Source: a virus. Taken from it: a stretch of DNA of 45,267 nucleotides. Below are positions 32,483 to 38,557 of the stretch, one piece after another (positions within the stretch are counted from its first letter, which is position 1; every line of letters starts with the position of its first letter). The stretch covers positions 1-45,267 of the IMG/VR virus record IMGVR_UViG_3300032287_000432, one strand, 5' to 3'. The notes under the pieces were generated by a model. It had not been told where the DNA came from. It ran no database searches and was given only the letters and a program-made list of their open reading frames with translations. A program made the position numbers and the translations under genes.

Positions 32483-32636
32483 ATAGGCTTGAAACAAGTT
32501 GATACAAGCATACACCCATAAATACAATAGCCATTGTTAACCCAAGTAAACAGATACCTATGATATATCTATCAACTGGAGTATATTTATGTTTATACTT
32601 TGCAATACCACGAAAGTCTTCTTCATGATTACACAT
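32481..32636 (-). CDS. Small single-pass membrane protein, 51 aa
   Basis: It begins MCNHEEDFRGIAKYKHKY and has one hydrophobic segment (about residues 25-48, IIGICLLGLTMAIVFMGVCLY), so it is probably an inner-membrane protein with a charged amino tail in the cytoplasm. A strong AAGGAG precedes the ATG, and the start overlaps the previous gene by eight bases. Small early membrane proteins in phages often affect host envelope or exclude other phages, but nothing here proves it. Confidence 0.65.
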   Translation of the reverse strand: MCNHEEDFRGIAKYKHKYTPVDRYIIGICLLGLTMAIVFMGVCLYQLVSSL

Positions 32637-32808
32637 TTAACTTCTCCTTAATAAGATTACGATTAGTTTCAGTTAGTTTACTTAACACAAATGCACAGCC
32701 ATAGCGTTCGATACAGTCTTCGAACTCTTTAATAGTCCAATAGAAGTGTGCTTCTTCTTGGTCTATATCTGCATCAGGATATGATGCATCATCAAAATCA
32801 TCAGCCAT
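32629..32808 (-). CDS. Small acidic protein, 59 aa
   Basis: A very acidic amino part (MADDFDDASYPDADIDQEEA) followed by a helical region (FYWTIKEFEDCIERYG, then LSKLTETNRNLIKEKLN). GGAGACAATT precedes the ATG. It overlaps the membrane-protein gene by eight bases. No family is recognised; strongly acidic early phage proteins sometimes inhibit host DNA- or RNA-binding enzymes. Confidence 0.6.
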   Translation of the reverse strand: MADDFDDASYPDADIDQEEAHFYWTIKEFEDCIERYGCAFVLSKLTETNRNLIKEKLNV

Positions 32809-32817
32809 AATTGTCTC

Positions 32818-33204
32818 CTAATAAAATACAAGATTGTCAAGTTTAACAGCTTTTCTACCCCAAACATGTTTCATGTCAATTGAATCATCATGAAAATATA
32901 ATGAACGACCGACAGGATTTGTTACTTTACCATAATAAATATTTAATGCAATGAGTTTAGTTTTTAATAGATCTTCAGTAGTTGGTTCACGATACTTATG
33001 TTTGAGCATATCACTAATACCAATGAACTGACCTTTGCGATATACTACATCACAAATGTCTTTACCATATCTTTTAGCTTTGACACGATTGAGTATTAAA
33101 TATCCAACACCATGCTTTGCTTCTAATGATTGTGTATTAGCTTCTGCATAAATAGCATACGCCATACAACCAATTTGAGATTCGACATAATTGATATCTG
33201 ACAT
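32818..33204 (-). CDS. SleB-like cell wall hydrolase
   Basis: A 128-residue protein of the SleB/Hydrolase_2 type. It has AYAIYAEANTQSLEAKHGVGYLILNRV in shorter blocks (E21 as the expected catalytic acid), DICDVVYRKGQF, and NPVGRSLYFHDD near the end. Family members cut peptidoglycan glycan strands. No signal peptide is present. This is a second wall hydrolase, expressed from the early region far from the lysis cluster, so a role other than final lysis is possible. It has AGGA before the ATG. Confidence 0.75.
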   Translation of the reverse strand: MSDINYVESQIGCMAYAIYAEANTQSLEAKHGVGYLILNRVKAKRYGKDICDVVYRKGQFIGISDMLKHKYREPTTEDLLKTKLIALNIYYGKVTNPVGRSLYFHDDSIDMKHVWGRKAVKLDNLVFY

Positions 33205-33360
33205 AATTAGATTCCTAAAATTTCCCCAAGTAAACAGGTACTTGAGCGATTGGCGCTATTGAGTAACGATGATAGTAGTATGCGCAATCCAATTTTCTTG
33301 TTAAAGAAAATAGATATGGATATAAATCTATGAGCGAAAGCGAATAGAACATAGAATTAA
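33205..33360. other. Non-coding interval with hairpins
   Basis: No convincing gene. A bulged stem pairs GATTGGCGC (33248-33256) with GCGCAATC (33282-33289). A perfect 7-bp hairpin TTTTCTT / AAGAAAA (33293-33310, loop GTTA) follows, and there is a GCGAAAGC tetraloop-like motif near 33334. The interval separates the SleB-like gene from its upstream neighbour and may hold a promoter or a structured leader. Confidence 0.4.
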
Positions 33361-33382
33361 AACTTCGATGTTACTCGAAGTT
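33361..33382 (-). terminator. Terminator overlapping the stop of the 60-aa gene
   Basis: AACTTCGA / TCGAAGTT is a perfect 8-bp stem with a six-base loop. On the minus strand the second arm runs into TTTTAATT, a short T-rich tail. The stop codon of the leftward 60-aa gene lies in the loop. Confidence 0.6.
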
Positions 33383-33553
33383 AGCTTCCATGTAGTCATG
33401 TTGAGCGGCTAGGAATTCTAGATAATCTACTTCTGAAGTCTTGGCTTCGCGTTCGATACGCCAGCCATGCATGAGATGATAGTCTGTAAGCTCATCGTAC
33501 AACATAGTTTTATTAGTTTTGATGTTACGAAGTTTATAGAATTTATCTAACAT
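33371..33553 (-). CDS. Small early protein, 60 aa
   Basis: It begins MLDKFYKLRNIKTNKTML and ends AAQHDYMEANFE. It is a charged, probably helical protein with an aromatic-rich start and an acidic end. AAGGATAT precedes the ATG. Terminators on both sides make it a small separate unit in the early region. The family is unknown. Confidence 0.6.
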   Translation of the reverse strand: MLDKFYKLRNIKTNKTMLYDELTDYHLMHGWRIEREAKTSEVDYLEFLAAQHDYMEANFE

Positions 33554-33573
33554 ATGATATCCTTAAAAAAAGA

Positions 33574-33597
33574 AAGGCAGAGCCGAAACCCTGCCTT
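33574..33597 (-). terminator. Rho-independent terminator
   Basis: AAGGCAG / CTGCCTT with a ten-base loop. On the minus strand the stem is followed by TTTCTTTTTTT. It lies ten bases beyond the stop of the 142-aa gene and fits leftward termination well. Confidence 0.8.
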
Positions 33598-33606
33598 GAT
33601 TGATAG

Positions 33607-34035
33607 TTAAGCTACGCGACCTGCGTCTGCTGATGTTGATTGATTCTCAACAGTCATTTCAGGACGACCACGGTTAGCTTCTGTTTGCTCTGCTTTCAAC
33701 GAAGCGTTTGCATTGATATGAGCTGCTGTTTTTGCAGCTTGAACTAACTCTTGAGCTGACCATGTTTTAGCAATGGTCTTGTTAGTGCGTGCTTCAATGT
33801 TGCTTGTTGTATAAATCTTACGAGCGTTAGAGTATGTCTCAATCTGGTCTTCTAAAGCATAACCTAATTCAATCAAAGGCATTGCTCTGTAACGCATATC
33901 ACTTGAGAGGACATCTTTCATTAATGAACGAGCGATTGCTACTTTAGTACCTGCACTTGGTTTGACAACAGCTAACATATCGTTGAACTGAGTGAAGTCA
34001 AATTTACCATCTGTGAATGTAATTGTTAAAGCCAT
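33607..34035 (-). CDS. Unrecognised early protein, 142 aa
   Basis: The start at 34035 (MALTITFTDGKFDFTQFNDM) has AGGAG seven bases upstream. A longer in-frame start at 34122 would run through a terminator hairpin and is unlikely. The protein has a short beta start, then Ala-rich helices (SAQELVQAAKTAAHINANAS) and a polar tail. It lies between two terminators, so it is probably made from its own or readthrough transcript and may be abundant. No family is recognised. Confidence 0.65.
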   Translation of the reverse strand: MALTITFTDGKFDFTQFNDMLAVVKPSAGTKVAIARSLMKDVLSSDMRYRAMPLIELGYALEDQIETYSNARKIYTTSNIEARTNKTIAKTWSAQELVQAAKTAAHINANASLKAEQTEANRGRPEMTVENQSTSADAGRVA

Positions 34036-34074
34036 GTGAATTCTCCTAATATTTAAGTTAATTTTACTACGAGG

Positions 34075-34105
34075 AAAAGCGTCCCCACGAATGTTGGACG
34101 CTTTT
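34075..34105 (-). terminator. Bidirectional terminator hairpin
   Basis: AAAAGCGTCC pairs perfectly with GGACGCTTTT (10 bp, 11-base loop). Both strands end in T runs, longest on the plus strand. For leftward transcription it follows the 47-aa gene stop by ten bases and may attenuate entry to the 142-aa gene. Confidence 0.75.
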
Positions 34106-34114
34106 TTGATGAAA

Positions 34115-34258
34115 TTATTCATCTAATGAATCGAGATAAGCTTCGTATTCAGCATTGAACTGTGATAATGATTGGATGTCATCGTAGTCTGATGAGTCCA
34201 TGTCGTCATATTCAGGGTCCATATAGTTGAAGAGACAAAGTTGTTTAGGGTCTTGCAT
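34115..34258 (-). CDS. Small, very acidic early protein, 47 aa
   Basis: The first leftward gene after the divergent promoter. It begins MQDPKQLCLFNYMDPEYDDM, continues with an Asp-rich stretch (DSSDYDDIQ) and ends EAYLDSLDE; almost no basic residues are present. AAGGAG precedes the ATG. As a highly acidic first-expressed product it could mimic DNA or inhibit a host protein, which is only a guess. An overlapping minus frame (34123-34428) in another phase is rejected as a shadow. Confidence 0.65.
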   Translation of the reverse strand: MQDPKQLCLFNYMDPEYDDMDSSDYDDIQSLSQFNAEYEAYLDSLDE

Positions 34259-34298
34259 AATATTCTCCTTGAAAAGTTATAGAAAGATATGTGAGAGT

Positions 34299-34402
34299 CA
34301 CACATCACAGCAATAATCCACAGATAGTCAATACAACGCGAAGCGTTCTCGCTGGAACGAAGTGGAAGGTATTGACCTGTGGTATTATGTCCGCTGTGTG
34401 TG
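34299..34402. ncRNA. Possible structured RNA (branched stem)
   Basis: Nested complementary blocks line up in order: CACACA (34299-34304) with TGTGTG near 34397; CCACAG (34318-34323) with CTGTGG (34377-34382); TCAATAC (34328-34334) with GTATTGA (34369-34375). Inside lies a perfect hairpin AACGC-GAA-GCGTT (34335-34347) and a second small stem. Such ordered pairing is unlikely by chance. The strand is not known; in the leftward direction it would be the leader of the 47-aa gene. Confidence 0.45.
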
Positions 34403-34658
34403 TAGGTCCGTGCGACCTTGGAGCACACAACTAAGGAACGAGATGATGCAGTGAGAGAACGGAGTGGAACGAACTGCTAATGCGAAGTGATTGAGTCGTG
34501 AAGATGGGGTATCTGAACGACCATATACTAACTTGACATCATGGTATTAGATGTAATACATCGTGCGTTCTAGATAGCATAGCGTGCGTAATAGAAGGAT
34601 GTTATACGATGTATGTATATGTCTATAACAGAATGATTATGATATGCTAAGTTATTGA

Positions 34659-34682
34659 TGTGTATAGTTGGTGTTATACACA
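34659..34682. repeat. Perfect 8-bp hairpin in the control region
   Basis: TGTGTATA and TATACACA flank an eight-base loop. It is the first of several hairpins in this non-coding stretch. Confidence 0.6.
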
Positions 34683-34730
34683 CAGCATTCCCACACGCAT
34701 AGGGGGGGAGGGAAATAAGCATTCTTTATT

Positions 34731-34755
34731 TCTAGTAGAGGGGCACTCTTCTAGA
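34731..34755. repeat. Hairpin with one mismatch in the control region
   Basis: TCTAG-t-AGAG pairs with CTCT-t-CTAGA around a five-base loop, symmetric apart from one T:T mismatch. It is followed on the plus strand by a T-rich run (34756-34770), so it could stop rightward transcripts. Confidence 0.55.
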
Positions 34756-34777
34756 TTTATAATAATTTTTACAATAG

Positions 34778-34809
34778 GGTCTAGTCAGACCTTGTACTCC
34801 CCACAGGGG
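34778..34809. repeat. Two small hairpins in the control region
   Basis: GGTCT-AGTC-AGACC (34778-34791) and CCCC-ACA-GGGG (34799-34809) lie seven bases apart. Confidence 0.5.
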
Positions 34810-34982
34810 GAACACTGGATTAGGTCCTCGGTAAAGACGACCTCGGACTTCGTCCTTCGGTGATCATGTCGGGTACCTATTCTAGTAATTACTAATTACT
34901 AATTAGTAGTATTATAATACTATAGTATTATTATATTATATATTACTATTATAATAATATAATTACTAATTAATAATTATAG

Positions 34983-35011
34983 ATTTTAACACAATATTCT
35001 ATTCTTGTCAA
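34983..35011 (-). promoter_or_regulatory. Leftward early promoter
   Basis: On the minus strand TTGACA (35011-35006) is 17 bases from TAAAAT (34988-34983), with TG just upstream of the -10 box. It faces the leftward early genes and shares the ...TTGTGTTA -10 context with the rightward promoter 35 bases away, forming a divergent pair. Confidence 0.65.
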
Positions 35012-35045
35012 TATAAAAATATAATAACATGGCTTTATATACCTC

Positions 35046-35074
35046 TTGACAAATACTAAATCTTGTGTTATACT
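35046..35074 (+). promoter_or_regulatory. Rightward leaderless promoter of the terminase genes
   Basis: TTGACA (35046-35051) and TATACT (35069-35074) are separated by exactly 17 bases with an extended -10 TG. The ATG at 35081 begins six bases after the -10 box and no ribosome binding site is present, so the message should start at or beside the start codon. Confidence 0.75.
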
Positions 35075-35080
35075 ATTACT

Positions 35081-35680
35081 ATGAGTGAAGATCAGAAAAG
35101 TGAAGAAGTGTCAAGTGGATATTACTATGAAGGGAAAGAAATATCTTTAACCCCTAGAAGAGGTAGACCACTTAAAGCCTCACACCACGCTCCTGATTGG
35201 TTTCCTCAACAGACTAAGATAGATGCATGCACCCTATACTGCGTATATGGTGATGCTGATGAAGTAAGTAAGTTAACTAATGTACCAGTTAAATACATCC
35301 GTCAATGGAAAGAAGAACCATGGTGGGGTGAAATACAGAAGAAGGTTTTTACAGAACAAAATGAAAAGTTGGCTTCTAGAATTAACGGTGTGCTTGATAA
35401 CTCTCTTACTCATATTGTCGATAGACTCGATAACGGAGACTATCTTTGGGATGTAAGGAAATCTAAACTAGTCCGTAAACCCATAGACACTAAAGTCTTA
35501 TCCAACCTATTCAATACCCTTGTCCATAGACGACAGCTTATAAGGGGTGAACCAACTAACATAACAACACAAGTAGCTGTAGACGATAGACTAAGACTCT
35601 TAGCTCAACAGTTTGAGAAGTTTGCTAACGCTAAAGAAATAGAGAGTGTCCCTGAGGTTAAGAACCCAGATGAAGGATGA
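35081..35680 (+). CDS. Terminase small subunit (putative)
   Basis: A 199-residue protein at the head of the packaging and head genes. After a charged amino tail with RRGRPLKASHHAPDWFP it has a helix-turn-helix-like stretch (ACTLYCVYGDADEVSKLTNVPVKYIRQWKEEPWW, residues about 49-83), then a helical oligomerisation region and an acidic tail. This fits DNA recognition by a small terminase, and the large subunit follows six genes downstream. ATG 35081 is chosen over TTG 35063 because the latter lies inside the promoter spacer. The start appears leaderless. Confidence 0.7.
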   Translation: MSEDQKSEEVSSGYYYEGKEISLTPRRGRPLKASHHAPDWFPQQTKIDACTLYCVYGDADEVSKLTNVPVKYIRQWKEEPWWGEIQKKVFTEQNEKLASRINGVLDNSLTHIVDRLDNGDYLWDVRKSKLVRKPIDTKVLSNLFNTLVHRRQLIRGEPTNITTQVAVDDRLRLLAQQFEKFANAKEIESVPEVKNPDEG

Positions 35681-36170
35681 TCTTAAAGAGTTCCTAGAAT
35701 GGTGGTTAGAACATAAACCTACGTGTCCTCCAGACACTAGACCAATCATCTATGAAGGTGATACTCGTGGTGTAGTGCTATATAGACAAGGACACTTTCA
35801 AGTAGAGTTGTTTATTGTTAAACCAAACGTTGAGATTGTACAACACATACATCCTAACGTAGACTCTTATGAAGTACACCTTGCAGGTAATATAAACTTT
35901 TATTGTGATGGTACCCTGTTTAACGATGGTAAACCTGTAAGGGTTAAACCAGAGAGTTGGCATGGTGGATTTTTTGGGCCACAAGGTGGGAGTTTCCTAT
36001 CTGTACAGAAATGGCTAAACGGAGTTACTCCAACATTTGTTGGTGATGACTGGAAAGCACACGATGGTAGTGTGAATTATGATGCAAGTACTTTAACTAA
36101 GGGGAAACAATATGGCAACACCAATGAAAAAACCAATGAAGAAAACAACAAAGCCAATGAAAAAGGGTAA
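35670..36170 (+). CDS. Cupin-like protein
   Basis: From ATG 35670 the product has 166 residues; an upstream GTG at 35646 is also open. The core is a cupin barrel: H59-x-H61 (VQHIHPNVDSYEVHLAG), E68, and H98 (PESWHGGFFGPQGG), the usual 3-His-1-Glu metal site. The last 20 or so residues are low-complexity Asn/Glu/Lys because that DNA also encodes a basic peptide in another frame. Cupin genes are common beside phage terminases; the role is unknown, possibly structural. It overlaps the small terminase by 11 bases. Confidence 0.6.
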   Translation: MKDDLKEFLEWWLEHKPTCPPDTRPIIYEGDTRGVVLYRQGHFQVELFIVKPNVEIVQHIHPNVDSYEVHLAGNINFYCDGTLFNDGKPVRVKPESWHGGFFGPQGGSFLSVQKWLNGVTPTFVGDDWKAHDGSVNYDASTLTKGKQYGNTNEKTNEENNKANEKG

Positions 36171-36177
36171 GTGCTAA
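36112..36177 (+). CDS. Tiny basic peptide, 21 aa
   Basis: It reads MATPMKKPMKKTTKPMKKGK plus a final Cys, with four copies of a PMKK-like unit and AAGGGGAAAC upstream as ribosome binding site. It is nested in the end of the cupin gene in another frame and is followed by three further small basic genes, which supports it. It could bind DNA or RNA by charge. Confidence 0.5.
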   Translation: MATPMKKPMKKTTKPMKKGKC

Positions 36178-36180
36178 GTC

Positions 36181-36333
36181 ATGGCTACTAAGCCTGGACT
36201 CTATGCTAACATCCATGCTAAACAAGCAAGGATCAAAGCTGGCTCTGGTGAAAAGATGCGTAAGGTAGGGGCTAAAGGTGCTCCTACTGCAAAAGACTTT
36301 GTTAAAAGTGCTAAGACTGCTAAAAGGAAATAA
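36181..36333 (+). CDS. Small basic protein, 50 aa
   Basis: It begins MATKPGLYANIHAKQARIKA, then GSGEKMRKVGAKGAPTAKDF and an SAKTAKRK tail. The PGLYANIHAK...GSGEKMRK...GAPTA pattern is one I know from small phage proteins near terminases. It is strongly positive, so DNA contact in the head or packaging machine is plausible. It starts three bases after the preceding peptide stop. Confidence 0.7.
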   Translation: MATKPGLYANIHAKQARIKAGSGEKMRKVGAKGAPTAKDFVKSAKTAKRK

Positions 36334-36338
36334 GAAAC

Positions 36339-36521
36339 ATGGCAACTAAATCTAAAAATTGGATTGCAGACGCAATCAAAAAGCCTGGAGCTCTTAAAAA
36401 GTCTCTAGGAGTTAAGAAGGGTGAGAAGATTCCTGCAGGTAAATTGGCAGCTGCTGCTAAAAAACCTGGTAAGATGGGTCAACGTGCTCGTTTAGCACAA
36501 ACACTTAAAGGCTTTAAATAG
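36339..36521 (+). CDS. Small basic protein, 60 aa
   Basis: A Lys/Ala/Gly-rich protein with WIADAIKKPGALKKSLGVKK, then GEKIPAGKLAAAAKKPGKMG and a RARLAQTL end. The KPGALKKSLG motif recurs in small phage proteins beside terminase and portal genes. It is histone-H1-like in composition and probably binds DNA or another virion protein. There is one spare base to the next start. Confidence 0.7.
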   Translation: MATKSKNWIADAIKKPGALKKSLGVKKGEKIPAGKLAAAAKKPGKMGQRARLAQTLKGFK

Positions 36522-36522
36522 T

Positions 36523-36795
36523 ATGGCTACCAAAAAAAAGGGTGTAAGTCTTTCTGTAGGACGTGGTGAGAAGTTACCAGTGTCTAAAGGTGCTGGACTT
36601 ACGGCTAAAGGCCGTGCTAAGTACAACGCTGCTACAGGTTCTAACCTAAAAGCACCACAACCAGGTGGTGGTCCTCGTAAAAAGTCATTCTGTGCCCGCA
36701 TGTCTGGCATGCCTGGCCCTATGAAAGACTCTAAAGGACGTCCAACACGCAAAGCAGCTGCTCTTGCTAGATGGAAGTGTGGAAGTGCCAAGTAA
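36523..36795 (+). CDS. DUF6321-like basic protein, 90 aa
   Basis: Landmarks are GLTAKGRAKYNAATGSNLKAP, RKKSFCARMSGMPGPMKDSK, and GRPTRKAAALARWKC near the end, which I associate with DUF6321, a phage family without known function. It is strongly basic with two Cys (C57 and C86) that could pair or bind metal. It is the third in a run of small basic proteins directly before the HNH and large terminase genes. Confidence 0.7.
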   Translation: MATKKKGVSLSVGRGEKLPVSKGAGLTAKGRAKYNAATGSNLKAPQPGGGPRKKSFCARMSGMPGPMKDSKGRPTRKAAALARWKCGSAK

Positions 36796-37042
36796 CTCTA
36801 ACTATAAACGAGATTATAAATCTGAGTATAAGAGCCATCACTCTTCTCCGCAGGCTAAAAAGGACAGAGCTGCTCGTAATAAAGCGGCAAGAGCCAAAGG
36901 ACAGCCAGGAAAAGACGTAGATCACAAAGTGCCTTTACGAAATGGTGGCTCGAAAGCTCTAAGTAACACAAGAGTAAGATCTGTTACATCAAATAGATCT
37001 GCTAATGGCCATAAACCTGGCGAAAAACAGAAAAAGAGATAA
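36785..37042 (+). CDS. HNH-type nuclease, small
   Basis: A basic protein of about 85 residues with the HNH core DVDHKVPLRNGGSKALSNTRV followed by SVTSNRSANGHK, where the DH pair and the second N/H supply the metal site. HNH proteins next to the large terminase are needed for cos-type packaging in several phages. The start is uncertain: GTG 36785 (chosen, purine-rich GGAAGT upstream), GTG 36779 and TTG 36764 are all open. It overlaps the previous gene. It ends right before the terminase ATG. Confidence 0.65.
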   Translation: MPSNSNYKRDYKSEYKSHHSSPQAKKDRAARNKAARAKGQPGKDVDHKVPLRNGGSKALSNTRVRSVTSNRSANGHKPGEKQKKR

Positions 37043-38554
37043 ATGGAATTAACAGCTGAGCTGATACACGGCTTTGCTGGGTCAATGTTAGCTAAAAGGT
37101 ATGATGGCGCGACAGCAACCCCGCAATGTCATATGGAATGGTGGGATCTTTGCGCAAGTAAAGACCCTTTAGTAGCTATAGCAGCACCTCGTGCTCATGG
37201 TAAGTCGACAGCAGTGTCACATGCTTACTTATTAGCTGCATTAATGTTTAGAGAACGTAAGTTTGCACTTATAGTCTCAGACACTGAGAACCAGGCTATC
37301 AACTTCTTAGGTGATATCACCAATGAGTTGAAGAATAACGATGACCTTATCAATCTTTTTGGTATTAAAGAGTTTGTTAAAGAATCACAGACTGATATCA
37401 TTGTAGAGTTTTCTGATGGTGAACAGTTTAGAATATTAGTACGCGGTGCCGAACAAAGAGTTCGGGGTTTAAAATGGGATCAACGTCGACCAGACTTAAT
37501 TATCTGTGATGACTTAGAAGGCGATGAACAAGTACAAAGTAAAGACAGGCGAGAGAAATTCAGAAGGTGGTTTTATGCTGCACTTCTTCCTTGTCGGTCT
37601 CAGCATGGTATTGTACGTGTTGTGGGAACTGTGTTACATCTCGATTCCTTACTCAATCGTATTATGCCTCCCGATTATGATGGCGATCATATTAAAGTTG
37701 AGCCATTAAAGACTTATAGTACTCGTAAGAAAGTTGAGTGGAGAGCTGTACGATACAGAGCTCACTCTGAAGATTATCAGCACATATTATGGGCTGACAG
37801 GTATACAGCGGAGTTCTTTCAAACTAAGAAAGAAGATTATACTAAACAGGGTATCCCTGAAGTATATGCACAAGAGTTTTTAAACTATCCAATTGATGAG
37901 TCTACAGCTTACTTTAAGCGTACTGACTTTATTGAGATACCAAAGTTTACACTAGATGCAATCAAACATAAAGAAAAGAAGCTTACTTACTACGCTGCAG
38001 TTGACTTCGCCATTTCTACAAGAGATCGTAGCGACTACACTGTTATTGCTATTGGCGGAATTGACTCTGAGGGTATAATGCATATTATAGACATCCGTCG
38101 TGGTCGATGGGATGCTCTTGATATTGTAGAAGAGATGTTTGCAGTACAAAAGAAATATGAACCCTACTACTTTGTAACAGAGAAGGGTGCTATTGAAAAG
38201 GCTATTGGTGCTATTTTAAGACGTGAGCAAATAGCTAGACAAACATATATGAACTTACACCCTATGACTCCGACTAGTGATAAGCAGGCGAGAGCAAGAA
38301 GCTTTCAAGCACGGTTTAGAGCAGGTGGTGTTAAGTTTGATAAGAGTTCCTCATGGTACCCTGACTTAGAAGAAGAAATGGTTAGGTTTCCAAAAGCAAG
38401 ACATGATGACCAGGTGGATGCTTTAAGTTGGCTAGGACTTGTAGTTGATCAAGTTCAAAGTGCTGATACTCCTGAAGAAGAAATAGAGTATGAATACTTA
38501 CAATCATTAAAATCTGATATAAATAACGGACGATCAAAGGTTACGGGATATTAA
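37043..38554 (+). CDS. terL: Terminase large subunit
   Basis: A 503-residue packaging motor. The ATPase has Walker A A48-PRAHGKST56, Walker B D151-LIICDD157 followed by the catalytic E159 region, and a VGT coupling motif near 194-196. The nuclease has D321 (AAVDFAISTRDRSDYT, with D328/D331) and D455-D456-x2-D459 (RHDDQVDALSW). It pumps DNA through the portal and cuts it. It is full length, preceded by the HNH gene with no gap and followed after three bases by the portal gene. Confidence 0.92.
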   Translation: MELTAELIHGFAGSMLAKRYDGATATPQCHMEWWDLCASKDPLVAIAAPRAHGKSTAVSHAYLLAALMFRERKFALIVSDTENQAINFLGDITNELKNNDDLINLFGIKEFVKESQTDIIVEFSDGEQFRILVRGAEQRVRGLKWDQRRPDLIICDDLEGDEQVQSKDRREKFRRWFYAALLPCRSQHGIVRVVGTVLHLDSLLNRIMPPDYDGDHIKVEPLKTYSTRKKVEWRAVRYRAHSEDYQHILWADRYTAEFFQTKKEDYTKQGIPEVYAQEFLNYPIDESTAYFKRTDFIEIPKFTLDAIKHKEKKLTYYAAVDFAISTRDRSDYTVIAIGGIDSEGIMHIIDIRRGRWDALDIVEEMFAVQKKYEPYYFVTEKGAIEKAIGAILRREQIARQTYMNLHPMTPTSDKQARARSFQARFRAGGVKFDKSSSWYPDLEEEMVRFPKARHDDQVDALSWLGLVVDQVQSADTPEEEIEYEYLQSLKSDINNGRSKVTGY

Positions 38555-38557
38555 AAT

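Larger units (their letters stand above)
34259..35045. other. Long non-coding, hairpin-rich control region
   Basis: About 790 bases without a credible gene, between the leftward early genes and the rightward terminase genes. From left to right it holds a long branched stem (34299-34402), a direct-repeat-like GAACGAAGTGG-rich stretch, several perfect hairpins (34659-34809), a very AT-rich segment with palindromes (about 34882-34980) and a leftward promoter. Position and structure suit a leader RNA, replication origin or packaging site. The rightward 67-aa frame at 34660 lacks a ribosome binding site and normal composition. Confidence 0.6.

Noticed and set aside
34123-34428. 101-residue leftward frame overlapping the 47-aa gene
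   Set aside because: The 47-aa frame has AAGGAG at its start; this one lacks a site and runs through the branched stem.
34534-34560. Another TTGACA followed by TAATAC in the control region
   Set aside because: Spacer of 15 bases is short and no gene lies closely downstream.
34660-34863. 67-residue rightward frame in the control region
   Set aside because: No ribosome binding site, covers several perfect hairpins, unlike any known protein.
34420-34900. tRNA gene in the non-coding region
   Set aside because: Hairpins present, but no T-arm consensus, no cloverleaf order and no CCA-adjacent acceptor stem could be built.
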